64,000 nucleotides of DNA from Hymenobacter puniceus (GCF_014333525.1 NZ_JACSCX010000002.1:744001-808000), one strand, 5' to 3'. Shown: positions 51,481 to 60,810, counted from the stretch's first letter. The notes: generated by a model not told the origin, from the letters alone. Numbers and translations: made by a program.

Positions 51481-51582
51481 AGCGAAAGGAAGGGAAGCCA
51501 AATATAAGTTGGGAACGGCTTTCTTTGCGCGCTTTCGTATGAGGGGCATCTTCCCTTCCTTCTCTCCCGATTTCGCTGATAT

Positions 51583-52281
51583 ATGCCCAGTACGCTGAAA
51601 AAAATAGCCAAAGGCGCCGCTTACGCAGGTGGCAGCATTGCCGGTATTCTGGTGCTGTATGGCGTGGCAGCTGTGGGGCTTTCGGCGGTGCCGGTAGGCA
51701 AGCGGGGGAAGCCCGCGCCCGATGCTGTGGAGGTGTACATCCTCTCCAATGGCGTACACACCGATATTGTAGTGCCCGTGCGCAGCTCGCAAATCGACTG
51801 GACCACGCAAGTCCGCTATGCCCACACGCCCGCCGCTGACTCCAGCATGCAGTTTGTGGGCTTTGGTTGGGGCGACAAGGGCTTCTACCTCGATACACCG
51901 ACCTGGGCCGAGCTAAAGCCCAGCACGGCTTTCAAGGCCATGTTCTGGCTCGGCGAGTCGGCTATTCACGCTACATTTCACCACCGGCCCACCGAGGGCA
52001 AAGACTGCGTGCGGTTATACCTTACCCAGGCTCAGTATGCCCACCTGATCGACTTTATTCAAAAAAGCTTCGATTACGATGTCGAGGGCCGCGTCGAGCA
52101 TATTGCGGGCCACAGCTACGGCCAGCATGATGCGTTTTATGAAGCCCGGCGCACCTATAATCTGTTTTACACCTGCAACAGCTGGGCTAATGAAGCCCTG
52201 AAGTCTGCCGGGCAGCGCGCTGCCTTCTGGACGCCCTTCGATGCTGGCATTTTCTGGCACTATCGGGAGCGAGGAAATTAG
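51583..52281 (+). CDS. TIGR02117 (DUF2459) family protein
   Basis: A 232-residue protein with one N-terminal hydrophobic helix (about 12-35) as an anchor or signal, followed by a periplasmic domain with the family hallmarks ILSNGVHTDIVVPV, VGFGWGDKGFYLDTPTW and YTCNSWANEALKSAG. The conserved histidine and cysteine (NGVHTD, TCNSW) suggest a papain-like or NlpC-like fold, but the activity is unknown. In some bacteria members lie in polyhydroxyalkanoate or cell envelope loci. It stands divergent from the small membrane protein gene. Confidence 0.87.
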   Translation: MPSTLKKIAKGAAYAGGSIAGILVLYGVAAVGLSAVPVGKRGKPAPDAVEVYILSNGVHTDIVVPVRSSQIDWTTQVRYAHTPAADSSMQFVGFGWGDKGFYLDTPTWAELKPSTAFKAMFWLGESAIHATFHHRPTEGKDCVRLYLTQAQYAHLIDFIQKSFDYDVEGRVEHIAGHSYGQHDAFYEARRTYNLFYTCNSWANEALKSAGQRAAFWTPFDAGIFWHYRERGN

Positions 52282-52290
52282 CAGTGTGCT

Positions 52291-52326
52291 GCATTACTTT
52301 CTGACTAATAGAAAGTTGCGTAATGC
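52291..52326. promoter_or_regulatory. Hairpin before the carbonic anhydrase gene
   Basis: GCATTACTTTCT (52291-52302) pairs with AGAAA (52310-52314) and GTAATGC (52320-52326), leaving a 5-base bulge and a 7-base loop. It has no T tract, so it may be an operator or leader structure. Confidence 0.4.
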
Positions 52327-52386
52327 GGGCATGAAAAATATTTTGTGCCTGCTATCATTCAGGGCGAAAGAACGTATATAGCGCCT

Positions 52387-53097
52387 ATGATAACCTACGA
52401 CGAAATCTTCGAAAAAAACCGCCAATGGGTGGCAACCAACACCACCTCGAACGCGGAGTTTTTGGCGCACCTGGCTGCCGACCAAAAACCTGACTACCTC
52501 TATATCGGCTGCTCCGACTCGCGCGTGACGGCTGAAGAACTGATGGGTGTGGCGCCCGGCGAGGTATTTGTGCACCGCAACATTGCCAACCTGGTCATCA
52601 ACATCGACCTCAACTCCACTTCGGTGATTGAGTACGCTGTGGCTCACTTAGGCGTAAAGCATATTGTGGTGTGTGGCCACTATGGCTGCGGTGGCGTAAA
52701 AGCAGCCATGCAACCCAAAGATCTGGGCATTATGAATCCGTGGCTGCGCAATATCCGCGACGTATATCGTCTGCACCACGCTGAGCTCGACAAGATTGAA
52801 GACACCACGGCGCGCTACGACCGGCTGGTGGAACTAAACGTGCAGGAACAGTGCGTCAACGTCACTAAAATGGCGGTGGTGCAACAGACGTATCTGGAGA
52901 AAGGCTATCCAACGGTACACGGCTGGGTATTCGACCTGAAAACCGGCCTGCTCAAAGACCTGAACTTGGATTTCGAGCACATTCTGCACGACATTCAGGA
53001 AATCTATAATCTTGGCGACCAGGTGATGTTCGGGGAAGGCAAAAAAACGCCGGCCATTGAAATTGGCCATGAAGCTAAAACAGAGACACAGCGCTAA
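52387..53097 (+). CDS. Beta-class carbonic anhydrase
   Basis: A 236-residue zinc enzyme that interconverts carbon dioxide and bicarbonate. Zinc ligands are Cys42 in IGCSDSRV, His98 and Cys101 in VVCGHYGCGG; the catalytic Asp44-Arg46 pair is present. The stretch APGEVFVHRNIANLV is typical. The start is 52387 (MITYDEIFEKN), not the ATG-like codon 14 residues upstream. It stands alone and ends before a strong terminator at 53147-53188. Confidence 0.96.
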   Translation: MITYDEIFEKNRQWVATNTTSNAEFLAHLAADQKPDYLYIGCSDSRVTAEELMGVAPGEVFVHRNIANLVINIDLNSTSVIEYAVAHLGVKHIVVCGHYGCGGVKAAMQPKDLGIMNPWLRNIRDVYRLHHAELDKIEDTTARYDRLVELNVQEQCVNVTKMAVVQQTYLEKGYPTVHGWVFDLKTGLLKDLNLDFEHILHDIQEIYNLGDQVMFGEGKKTPAIEIGHEAKTETQR

Positions 53098-53146
53098 CTT
53101 TCAGATAGTAAGCTGCTAAGCAGCTTATGGCTGCCTATAAAAGTAG

Positions 53147-53188
53147 AAGCCCGTCTTTTCTGCTACAAATAGCAGGAAAGACGGGCTT
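53147..53188. terminator. Bidirectional terminator after carbonic anhydrase
   Basis: AAGCCCGTCTTTTCTGCTA (53147-53165) pairs with TAGCAGGAAAGACGGGCTT (53170-53188) with one mismatch and a 4-base loop. A 17-bp palindrome, AAGCTGCTAAGCAGCTT, lies just upstream at 53110-53126. Confidence 0.85.
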
Positions 53189-53209
53189 TGTTGTGGAAAA
53201 TGGAGGAAG

Positions 53210-53458
53210 CTAATTGAGCCACACCTGCGCCACTTTCTCGAAGCGGTGGTGGGCAAACGCCCCATATGGGCGCTCGGCATAGAAACCCAGCACATGCACC
53301 TGGGGCTGGCCGGTACGGGCATTGCGGCGCAACTGCACTGGATAAACACGACCAGCTTCCGGCCAGTCACCTACGTGGTCAGCGGGGCGGCGCGAGGCGT
53401 CTATGCAGCGGGCATACAGCTGCACTGGAGGCGAAACGGGGAGCTTTACTTTCGACAT
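53210..53458 (-). CDS. Small hypothetical protein, 82 residues
   Basis: A short soluble protein starting MSKVKLPVSPPVQLYARCID and ending RFEKVAQVWLN. Segments such as GRVYPVQLRRNARTGQPQVH and VLGFYAERPYGAFAHHRFE look like a compact beta domain. I do not recognise a family. Its codon use and its clean placement after a terminator shared with carbonic anhydrase support a real gene. The ATG at 53458 is preferred over the AT-rich 36-codon extension. Confidence 0.6.
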   Translation of the reverse strand: MSKVKLPVSPPVQLYARCIDASRRPADHVGDWPEAGRVYPVQLRRNARTGQPQVHVLGFYAERPYGAFAHHRFEKVAQVWLN

Positions 53459-53727
53459 ATCCAAAGATAAGCATATTGCCCGTTTCCTAAAAATATTAGT
53501 CGGATTATTTACAGTGGTTATACCCCTCAGTACAGGTTTTAACAGAATTTTAATTCCTGAAAGCAAGCATCTCGACTACATTGAAGACACTGCGTAACGA
53601 CAGCTTTTGTCTATTCATTTGCTAAACAAGTTAGTCGATGAAGCTGGCGCAATACCCTTTGCAGCACACTGCTGCTATAGTCTTGGAAGAAGCTTCTTGC
53701 AGGAACTATATCCTACTACTGCTGCGG

Positions 53728-56586
53728 TCAGGGCTGCACTACAAGCGTCCGGACCAACTGCCCACCAGTGCCCTGCACTTGTACCAGATACAGACCGGCT
53801 GGCAGGCTGCTAACGTCGAGGCTGATGGCCGTACCGCTGAAGCTGACTTGCCGTACTAGTTGGCCAAGAGGATTTAGCAGCAGCACCCGCTGGCCACCAA
53901 AACGGGCTGGGATTTCTACCCGCACCCGCCCGGAAGCCGGATTGGGATATAACTGCCAGGCGCCGGCTGCCAGCGCCGGCCGGGTAGGCAGCACTACGTT
54001 GTAGCGGGTTTGGGCAGCATCGGCGGCAGCCTGCAGCTGTGCCAGGGTAGGAGCGGCCAGCACTGCAAACGCTACAATGGCCGAGTCGGTGGGGGCAAGC
54101 CGAGGAAAGCTGGCACCCACCACGTGGGCAATATCGGTGCCGGTGGGCAGGCCCGTGGTGCGCTGGCGAATGCCGTTGCTTAGGGTGAGGTATTTCTCGA
54201 TACGGCTGAATCCGTTGGAAAGCTGCACGGCGCTACCGGCCGGTGCATTCACATTGATGGCATAGGTGGTCGGCGTGCCCCCGCTCAACCATTTCACTCC
54301 CACATACACATCCGGACTGCTGGCATCGTAGGCGTAGCTTAGGCGGCGCACCGAATCCCAGGCTACCACGTTGCGGGCATATTCGGGCACCACGTCCCAA
54401 TCCATGAACAAACCCGCGTAAAGTGGTTTGAGCGTGTCCGGCGTCACGTTTTTGAGCTGATATTCCAGCACCACATAGTCGCGGTGCGGGGCCTGGGCCC
54501 AAGCGTAGCCGCGCTGGCGCACCTGCACGCCTACGGTGCGGTAGCGCGTGGCCGAGGGCAGTGAGTCCTGCAGCACATTGCTGGCTTCCTGGTCGGCGCG
54601 CAGGGGCTGGCGCCGCAACGCGGCCTGTGTCAGGCGGAAAAAGTCGGCATCGGCTACATTCCGCTCGTTGCGTAGGCGGCTGGAAACGCGGCCGGTGCCA
54701 GCAGCCAGCAGCAGGCCGCCTTCATAGAGCAGCGGCGTGCCACCCCGGTACGTTACCCCTTCGCCCAGATCAGAGCCGAGGCCGTCGTAGCCGAGGCTGC
54801 CGCGGCTGGTGAGCGTGAGAGCCAGGTCGCCGGCATTGAGCACCACGTAATCGGGGTTGAGTAGCACGGTGCCATACTGGTCTTCCTGGTAGCCGGTAGC
54901 GGCATCCTCGAAATGATAGCGCAGCACAGCGCGGGTATTGAGCGGCACCCCGGCCGCTACTGCCAGCCGAAACGGGGCCGCCGTATTGGCGGCGCGGGCC
55001 AGCGTCGCCAGTGCTCCGGCCCCAAACGTGCCTTGCCGTACGGTGAGATGGGGAGAAAGCGACGTAACAGTGAGTGTCAGGTTCTGAACCGGCAGCAGCA
55101 GGTTCTCCACTTCCACCGTCAGCCGGATGGTGTCGGCGGGCTGGTAGGCGCCTTTAGCGGGGCTGAACCGGCGCTGAGTGAGGCGCACGGCCCGCTGGTC
55201 GTTGGCGCGCACTGCCCGAAACATATTCAGGCGGCCCGTTCCGAGCTTACCAATGTAGGCGGCGTTGCCGGGCAGCGCCTCAATGTTATCAGTGGTGCGG
55301 CGCAGCTGGGCGCGCACTTGGGCAGCCGTAAACTGCGGGAATCGCGCCCGCACCAGCCCGGCTGCGCCGGCTACCAGCGGCGCCGAAAACGACGAGCCCG
55401 TGGCCGGGATATAGTCGGTGTCGGTGTCCCCCCATACCGTCAGCACATTGTCGCCGGGCGCCACCAGGTCCAGCCGGCGGCTGTAGGTAGCAAAGCCTGA
55501 CTTAACATCCGTCCGCCCGGAGGCGCCCACCGATAGCACATGCTCGTAAGAGGCCGGGTAAAAGTCCAGCTCGGCATTGGTGTTGCCGGCCGAGGCCACC
55601 ACCACCACGTCGCGGTTGACGGCGGCATACGTAATGACGTCCTGCTCGAACTGCGAGCGGCCGCCTACGGCCCCCCAGCTCATGTTGATGACTTGGCAGC
55701 CGTGGTCGGCGGCGTACACAATGGCCTCAAAGCCTGCGAAGCTGCCTCCGGGCGTGCTCGGAAAGATTTTCAGGGGTAGAAAGCGGCAATTAAACCCGGT
55801 GCCGGCCACGCCGCGGCCATTATCGGGGCGGGCCGAAGCCGCGCCGGCTGAGTGCACGCCGTGGCGGGGCTGCTGGTAGGAGTCAGAAGCCGGATTGTTG
55901 TCGTTGTCGGCGAGGTCCCAGCCGCGGTAGTTGTCTACGTAGCCGTCGTTGTCGTTATCGAGGCCATCGGGCGGGTCCTGGCGGTTGCGCTGCCACTGGC
56001 CGTTAAGATCTTCGTGCGAGAGCCGGAAGCCCGTATCGGTGATGCCGATCAGCACGGTGGAGTCGCCCTTGGTGACGTCCCAGGCCTGGTAGGCGCGGAT
56101 GTTGCGCAGATGATACTGGCCGTTGGCATTTGTGGAGTCGGCCAGCGGGTCGTTGGGCTGGTAGAGGGGGGCGCGGGAGTAAAGCGGCTCTACATACGCC
56201 AGCACACCGGTTTGGCGCAAAGCCAGCTGGGCTTTAAGCAAGTCGGTGGTAGTTGGCAGCCACACTTGATATACCAGACGCAAATTTACGGCTTCCGGAT
56301 TTTTAGGGTCGGGAAGCTGGGCATTCGGAAATTTCTGCACCATCCGTATCATTCCCAAACGGCGCAGCGTAGCCTCCAGCCGAGGTATCGTTACGCGGCC
56401 TGCCTGCGCCTGCGCGTAGTGTTCCGGCTTTAGCTTGAAGGCCAGCAGACCAGGCTGAACTACCGCAGCTGGTGTGGCCGTAGTGCTGGCGCTGGCAATG
56501 CTGCCAGTTTGCGCAATAGTGCTGCCGCTACGCAGCAGAAGCACAGCCAGCAGAGTAATTGCCGAAGAAAGTACTGATGTGCGCAT
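53728..56586 (-). CDS. Secreted S8 serine peptidase with T9SS type A sorting domain
   Basis: A 952-residue subtilase. A signal peptide (LLAVLLLRSGSTIAQ) is followed by a propeptide-like region (about 40-150) and the peptidase domain with the catalytic triad Asp184 (GITDTGF), His242 (HGVHSAG) and Ser399 (GSSFSAP), and the oxyanion region INMSWGAVGG. Beta-rich domains follow. The C-terminus is a T9SS type A domain (LYPNPASGRVRVEIP, LLNPLGQLVRQV, LPAGLYLVQVQG). It should be exported by the type IX system and attached at the cell surface, for protein degradation outside the cell. Confidence 0.94.
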   Translation of the reverse strand: MRTSVLSSAITLLAVLLLRSGSTIAQTGSIASASTTATPAAVVQPGLLAFKLKPEHYAQAQAGRVTIPRLEATLRRLGMIRMVQKFPNAQLPDPKNPEAVNLRLVYQVWLPTTTDLLKAQLALRQTGVLAYVEPLYSRAPLYQPNDPLADSTNANGQYHLRNIRAYQAWDVTKGDSTVLIGITDTGFRLSHEDLNGQWQRNRQDPPDGLDNDNDGYVDNYRGWDLADNDNNPASDSYQQPRHGVHSAGAASARPDNGRGVAGTGFNCRFLPLKIFPSTPGGSFAGFEAIVYAADHGCQVINMSWGAVGGRSQFEQDVITYAAVNRDVVVVASAGNTNAELDFYPASYEHVLSVGASGRTDVKSGFATYSRRLDLVAPGDNVLTVWGDTDTDYIPATGSSFSAPLVAGAAGLVRARFPQFTAAQVRAQLRRTTDNIEALPGNAAYIGKLGTGRLNMFRAVRANDQRAVRLTQRRFSPAKGAYQPADTIRLTVEVENLLLPVQNLTLTVTSLSPHLTVRQGTFGAGALATLARAANTAAPFRLAVAAGVPLNTRAVLRYHFEDAATGYQEDQYGTVLLNPDYVVLNAGDLALTLTSRGSLGYDGLGSDLGEGVTYRGGTPLLYEGGLLLAAGTGRVSSRLRNERNVADADFFRLTQAALRRQPLRADQEASNVLQDSLPSATRYRTVGVQVRQRGYAWAQAPHRDYVVLEYQLKNVTPDTLKPLYAGLFMDWDVVPEYARNVVAWDSVRRLSYAYDASSPDVYVGVKWLSGGTPTTYAINVNAPAGSAVQLSNGFSRIEKYLTLSNGIRQRTTGLPTGTDIAHVVGASFPRLAPTDSAIVAFAVLAAPTLAQLQAAADAAQTRYNVVLPTRPALAAGAWQLYPNPASGRVRVEIPARFGGQRVLLLNPLGQLVRQVSFSGTAISLDVSSLPAGLYLVQVQGTGGQLVRTLVVQP

Positions 56587-56887
56587 AAGCGAATAGAAAA
56601 TCAGGATAGGTGGGATGCTGATCCGAACGAAGCAAATCCGCCTTCGGATGTTGCGAAGTGCCTGCTAAACAGGGAATAGCACCAGCGAATTTAGCTGTTT
56701 CAGGGCGTTCTGCGGCAGATGCGCATCGGCTTTTCGACCAACTACGCAAATGGCTCTGCCAGCAGCTTCAAACCAATGGTGATAGTGCTGTTTCCTGATT
56801 TTGTGCAACTGGCCGCTAGTGGCCGACTATCCAGAAAAGCAGTGCTGTAGGGCAGGTGTCTTCTGCTGATGCTGGTGCGTTGAAAAT
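56587..56887. other. Non-coding gap upstream of the subtilase gene
   Basis: No gene I can support. Short minus-strand frames here (about 66-73 codons) have arbitrary composition and no family features. No consensus promoter could be placed for the subtilase. Confidence 0.45.
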
Positions 56888-56921
56888 GCAAAAAGCCCCG
56901 CCAATAATGTAGGCAGGGCTT
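56888..56921 (-). terminator. Terminator of the small lipoprotein gene
   Basis: On the minus strand AAGCCCTGCC, a 9-base loop, GGCGGGGCTT and a run ending TTTTTGC form a stem of about 10 bp with one mismatch and a T tract. Confidence 0.75.
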
Positions 56922-56945
56922 CAGACCAGGGCAGGCAGGCAAGGG

Positions 56946-57209
56946 TTACCAGCCTACTTTGCTGTATTTATATTTCTTCGGCGCTTTCACAGTTTCGTAC
57001 TGTGTAGGCTTACGCGGCGAAAGATCAATGCCTAAATCAATGGGGTTGCGTTCTTTACGGAAGCGGGCCTTGTTGTTGCTCCGGCGCTCCGGCTTCACTT
57101 TTACGGTGCCGTAGCCACGTGGATTAGCGCTTTGGGCGGTGCGGTCCTGGGCGCAGGAGCCGAGACCAATTAGCGTTGCAAGGGCAAGTATAGGGAGTAG
57201 CGTTTTCAT
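56946..57209 (-). CDS. Small basic lipoprotein, 87 residues
   Basis: A short lipoprotein: MKTLLPILALATLIGLGSC, with a lipobox and the cysteine at residue 19, then a very basic tail (KVKPERRSNNKARFRKERNP, and KAPKKYKYSKVGW at the end). I know no family. A basic, tyrosine-containing periplasmic tail could bind nucleic acid or cell wall polymers, but this is speculation. The signal shape, own terminator and codon use support a real gene. Confidence 0.7.
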   Translation of the reverse strand: MKTLLPILALATLIGLGSCAQDRTAQSANPRGYGTVKVKPERRSNNKARFRKERNPIDLGIDLSPRKPTQYETVKAPKKYKYSKVGW

Positions 57210-57286
57210 GTCGAGGGGCCAGTAGAAAGGGTGTTGCTCCGTGTACTACTGCCGTCCTAAAAAAGATACATATTCTTCGTATTATT

Positions 57287-58036
57287 CTAAAGGCTAAGTA
57301 GTTCGCGGAACCGGGCGGACTGCTGCCGAGATACTTCCACCTCGGGGCCGCCCCGCAACCGGATTTTGAGGGTGCTGCTAAACCAGGGCTCAATGCCTTC
57401 GATCCACTTCAGGTTGATAATCTGCTGGCGGTTGGCGCGGAAAAACACGCGGGAATCGAGGCGCTGCTCCAGGTGCTGCAGGGTCCGCGGAATCAGGGGG
57501 CGGTGCTGCTCGAAGTAGATCTGGGTGTAGCTGCCATTGATTTCGAAGAGCCGAATGTCGGACAAGCGCACAAACCAGCACCGTTCCCCATCTTTCACAA
57601 ACACCTGGTCGTGCTCGGTTAACAGGGTGGGTGCGGGCTCATTGGGCAGGGCCGCCGACGCAGGTGTTGGCGCCTCGGCGGCCGGCATCAGCTTGGCCCG
57701 CGCCTTTTCCAGCGCGGCGGCCAGGCGGCTTTCCTGCACGGGCTTCAAGAGGTAGTCGAGGGCATTTACCTCAAAAGCCCGCAGCGCATACTCGTCGTAG
57801 GCGGTGGTGAAGACGACGTGCGGTGCCGCTTCCAGTGAGGCCAGCAGCTCGAAGCCGGTTTCGCCGGGCATATGGATATCGAGCAGCAGCAGGTCGGGGC
57901 GCAGCTCCTGCAGGCGCGTGCGGGCCTCGGCGGCGTGGCGGGCTTCGCCTACTACCGTCACGTCGGGAAAGGCCTGCAGCAGGTGGCGCAGTTCGGTGCG
58001 GGCCAGCCGCGAGTCATCAACGAGCAGAACGTTCAC
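57287..58036 (-). CDS. LytTR-family response regulator
   Basis: A 249-residue regulator: receiver domain (LLVDDSRLARTEL, phospho-acceptor Asp53 in LLDIHMPG, Thr78, Lys98 in LLKP), a Pro/Ala linker and a LytTR DNA-binding domain (VFVKDGERCWFVRLSDIRLF, FFRANRQQIINLKWIEGIEP). The kinase gene upstream is a LytS-type enzyme, the normal partner of LytTR regulators. The gap between them is 84 bp and contains a fragment of the REP-like element. Confidence 0.93.
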   Translation of the reverse strand: MNVLLVDDSRLARTELRHLLQAFPDVTVVGEARHAAEARTRLQELRPDLLLLDIHMPGETGFELLASLEAAPHVVFTTAYDEYALRAFEVNALDYLLKPVQESRLAAALEKARAKLMPAAEAPTPASAALPNEPAPTLLTEHDQVFVKDGERCWFVRLSDIRLFEINGSYTQIYFEQHRPLIPRTLQHLEQRLDSRVFFRANRQQIINLKWIEGIEPWFSSTLKIRLRGGPEVEVSRQQSARFRELLSL

Positions 58037-58087
58037 AGAAGAGAAGTGATGAGGGGATGAGGTGACGGGGTGAATGGGAAATATTCT

Positions 58088-58104
58088 GTCATCCTGAGCT
58101 TGCG
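58088..58104. repeat. Fragment of the REP-like palindrome
   Basis: GTCATCCTGAGCTTGCG resembles the outer end of the dispersed element (GTCATGCTGAGCTTGCCG). No matching second arm is visible, so it looks like a solo remnant between the kinase and regulator genes. Confidence 0.5.
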
Positions 58105-58120
58105 AATGCTGGCAGCAAGC

Positions 58121-59203
58121 CTATGCTGGCAGCGCCTCGGCCCGCACCGGCAGGCGCAGGTGGGCTACCACGGTGTTGGGCTCGGTGGGGTCGTTGCGGA
58201 TGTCGAGGTGGGCAGCGGGGCCGAACAGCAAGGCCAGCCGCTCGCGGGCGTTGCGCACGCCTACGCCATCGTGGTTGGGCGGCGGCTGGTAGCGGCCAGT
58301 GTTCCGGACGCTCACGTGCAGCTGGCTGGCTCCGTCGAGCTGGGCCGTGAGCTGAATGCTGCCGCCTTCGGGCCGTGGGGCCAGGCCATGCTTGATGGCA
58401 TTTTCGACGAGCAGCTGCAGCGTCATGGGTGGCAAAAGCACTTCCCGGGCGGCCGGATCGACATCGAGCGTGTACGTGAGGCGCTCTTCCAGCTGCAGGG
58501 CTTCCAGCTGCAGGTAGTGCTCCACAATCTCCAGCTCGCGGCTCAGCGGCACTTGCTCGGCCGAGTTCAGCTGAATGGAGTAGCGCAACAGGTCCGACAG
58601 GTGCGTCATCATGTCGCGGGCGCGGGCCGGATTTTCAATCACCAGCGCCCGGATGTTGTTGAGGCCGTTGAATAGAAAATGCGGGTTGATCTGGGCTTTG
58701 AGAGTGCGCATTTCCGCTTCCTGCACCGCGGCGGCCAGCCGCCACTTATCTACTTCGGCCTGCTTGTAGCGGTGGAAAAAGTGCCAGCCAAAATAGAAGC
58801 CCGCCCACAGCCACAGCATAAAGTTGACGTTAAGCGAATAGCCCAGAAACTGCGCCCAGCCGTGTGGCCGCCCATCCGGACTAGGCCGCACCACCCAAAG
58901 CAGCAGCGCCCAGATAATAACCTGGCTGAGCACCGACAGCAGCGCATTGGTCAGGAGCAGGCGCCCCAGCAGCGGCAGCGGCGGTAGCTGTTCCCAGCCA
59001 TTGGCCCGAATGTGGTAGCGCAACGCGTGCGACAGCCCCATGACGGGCAGTACAATGGCAGTAACGATAAGTACCAGCTCGGCGGAAAACCGTCCGAATA
59101 CTGAAAACACGAACAGGTTGAAAACGAAATACAGGCTCCATCCAACCAATTGCGCACGCCAGTAGAGGCGGCTGGGAGCGGGCACAGAAACGTAGGAGAA
59201 CAT
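58121..59203 (-). CDS. LytS-type sensor histidine kinase
   Basis: A 360-residue kinase with four or five transmembrane helices in the first 145 residues and a cytoplasmic His_kinase domain with QINPHFLFNGLNNIRAL (phospho-acceptor His175), followed by a HATPase region (LLVENAIKHGLAPRPEGG, VRNTGRYQPPPNHDGVGVRN). This is the usual partner of LytTR regulators. It lies between a membrane protein (18-bp gap) and the regulator on the same strand, so the four genes from 60810 to 57287 are probably one operon. Confidence 0.93.
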   Translation of the reverse strand: MFSYVSVPAPSRLYWRAQLVGWSLYFVFNLFVFSVFGRFSAELVLIVTAIVLPVMGLSHALRYHIRANGWEQLPPLPLLGRLLLTNALLSVLSQVIIWALLLWVVRPSPDGRPHGWAQFLGYSLNVNFMLWLWAGFYFGWHFFHRYKQAEVDKWRLAAAVQEAEMRTLKAQINPHFLFNGLNNIRALVIENPARARDMMTHLSDLLRYSIQLNSAEQVPLSRELEIVEHYLQLEALQLEERLTYTLDVDPAAREVLLPPMTLQLLVENAIKHGLAPRPEGGSIQLTAQLDGASQLHVSVRNTGRYQPPPNHDGVGVRNARERLALLFGPAAHLDIRNDPTEPNTVVAHLRLPVRAEALPA

Positions 59204-59221
59204 AGCCGTACTATGTTGCTG

Positions 59222-59806
59222 CTATTGGCCGGCCAGCGGGGTGAGATCATACGCCTGCCGGTTGCGCCGATAGGAGAGCAGCAGCAGCCCACCCAGTACC
59301 AGCAGCGCCCCGGCCACAAACGCTGGTATCAGGTACAGGTTGGGCGCGGCCACGCGCAGCCCCAGTATCAGGCAGCCCACCGGAATCAGGCCGGCCATGA
59401 ATGCGTAGGGCCAGGCCCGATAAAACCACGCGTACGGAAAGAAATGCGCCCCCGTGATGATGCCGTAGGTCATGATGAAATGCTGCGGGTAGCGGCTGAA
59501 CATAAACATCAGGAACGGGAAGTAGAACAATTGCGCAAAGTTCAGCCACAACCCCAGCGGCTGCAATGGGTTGTGCGGCAGCTTCCAGGTGGTACCAAAC
59601 ACCTTGGACAGCAGGCCCGCCAGCGGCAGCGTAGCCGAACCCACAAAAAAGGTGATAAAGCTGTTTTGGGTGGCCGGGTTAGGCAGCGTCCAGATGAAAG
59701 CAATAGCCAGCCAGATGACTGTAGCTGCTACAATGAAGTCCAGCCCGTTCTTGGCTTTTACCGACAATTCCAGCTGCAGCGCGGTGAATTCCTGCGTGAG
59801 TGACAT
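59222..59806 (-). CDS. DUF7010-like membrane protein
   Basis: A 194-residue protein with about six hydrophobic segments (FIVAATVIWLAIAFIW, FITFFVGSATLPLAGLLS, WLNFAQLFYFPFLMFMF, FIMTYGIITGAHFFPY, YAFMAGLIPVGCLILG, LIPAFVAGALLVLGGLL). The segment GIITGAHFFPYAWFYRAWPY matches what I recall of the uncharacterised DUF7010 family, but I cannot verify this. It lies between the hydrolase and the LytS-type kinase genes, 18 bp before the kinase, so it may be linked to signal sensing or be a target of the pair. Confidence 0.65.
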   Translation of the reverse strand: MSLTQEFTALQLELSVKAKNGLDFIVAATVIWLAIAFIWTLPNPATQNSFITFFVGSATLPLAGLLSKVFGTTWKLPHNPLQPLGLWLNFAQLFYFPFLMFMFSRYPQHFIMTYGIITGAHFFPYAWFYRAWPYAFMAGLIPVGCLILGLRVAAPNLYLIPAFVAGALLVLGGLLLLSYRRNRQAYDLTPLAGQ

Positions 59807-59868
59807 AATTACTGATAACTAGGAGGGAAGAGGTAGAGAGAGAGTGAAACGCTTCGGAAAGATAGTTT

Positions 59869-60810
59869 TTACTTTTTCGCTACATAATGCTGCTGCAGGA
59901 AGGCATCCGTCAGCTGGTAAAACCAGGCGGTGTCGTCGTACATGAGAAAATGGCGGCCGGCCTCCGACATTTCGATGCGGTGCTGGGGCAGCTTGGCGTA
60001 CTGCTGCTCGAACACGGCCCGGGTGCTTTCCTTGGTAGAGCCGTACGCTTTGTAGGCGGCCCAGGCGCCTAACACCAGCACGGGCTGCTGCACGCGGGCA
60101 ATATCCTGGCGCAGATCGGTCGTGAACAGGTCGTACATGGCTTGCGCCACGGTGGCTGGGTCGGAGGCCACGCTCCAGCGGGCCGTCTGGGTGATGCGGG
60201 CAGTGTCCTGCATCATGGTAGCGCTCATCTGACGGGCCGCCGCCATCGTCATAGCGCCGCTGGCCATCTGCTTGCGCATACCTTCGGCCATGGGTTTGGC
60301 ACCTTCGGCAGTTTGGGCGGGGTTCTGCACGGCGGCCAGAAACGGTAGCGAGTCCACAATCACCAGCGGCCCGATGGCCTCCGGCTGGGTGGTACTCAGC
60401 CACAAGCCCATAAAGCCGCCCAGGCTGTGGCCCACCACCACGGGCTTGCTTAGCTTCTGGGTTTTGATGTACGCCAGCAGCTGGTCGCGCACGTTTTGCA
60501 GCAGCTGGTTGGTGGAGGCCGGCGCCGCGGTGCCCCCAAAGCCGGCCAGACTGATGATGTGGCACTGATACTGGCGCTGGTAGCGGGCCACGGTTTCGTC
60601 CCAGACAGCGCCGGGACAGGTGAGGCCCGGAATCAGCAGCATGGGCCGGCCTTTGCCCACCACGCGCACCGTGAAGTTGGGGTGCGCGGCTGGGGCATCG
60701 GCGGTGCCGATGCCGGCACTTGGAGCCGTTGGAGCGGCGGCAATGGCAGGAGCAGCAGTGGCCAGCAGCAGGGCGGCGCAGACGGGGCGGAGGAAGGCGG
60801 TCAGGTTCAT
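59869..60810 (-). CDS. Exported alpha/beta hydrolase
   Basis: A 313-residue hydrolase with a signal peptide (to about residue 26, APAIAAA). Catalytic elements are PMLLIPGLTCPGAVW (oxyanion), VVVGHSLGGFMGL (Ser129), the aspartate in QQPVLVLGAWAA or nearby, and AGRHFLMYDD with the histidine. The start at 60810 is fixed by the signal peptide; the longer frame to 61095 is rejected. A perfect -7 element (TAGGTTTG) lies at 60850-60857. It heads the operon with the membrane protein, kinase and regulator, so it may be under their control. Substrate unknown. Confidence 0.85.
   Translation of the reverse strand: MNLTAFLRPVCAALLLATAAPAIAAAPTAPSAGIGTADAPAAHPNFTVRVVGKGRPMLLIPGLTCPGAVWDETVARYQRQYQCHIISLAGFGGTAAPASTNQLLQNVRDQLLAYIKTQKLSKPVVVGHSLGGFMGLWLSTTQPEAIGPLVIVDSLPFLAAVQNPAQTAEGAKPMAEGMRKQMASGAMTMAAARQMSATMMQDTARITQTARWSVASDPATVAQAMYDLFTTDLRQDIARVQQPVLVLGAWAAYKAYGSTKESTRAVFEQQYAKLPQHRIEMSEAGRHFLMYDDTAWFYQLTDAFLQQHYVAKK

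Noticed and set aside
53638..53859. Plus-strand short frame (about 73 codons) overlapping the end of the subtilase gene
   Set aside because: No family features, overlaps the T9SS domain of a clear gene on the other strand.
56742..56942. 66-codon minus-strand frame between the subtilase and the small lipoprotein
   Set aside because: It runs through a terminator hairpin and has arbitrary composition.
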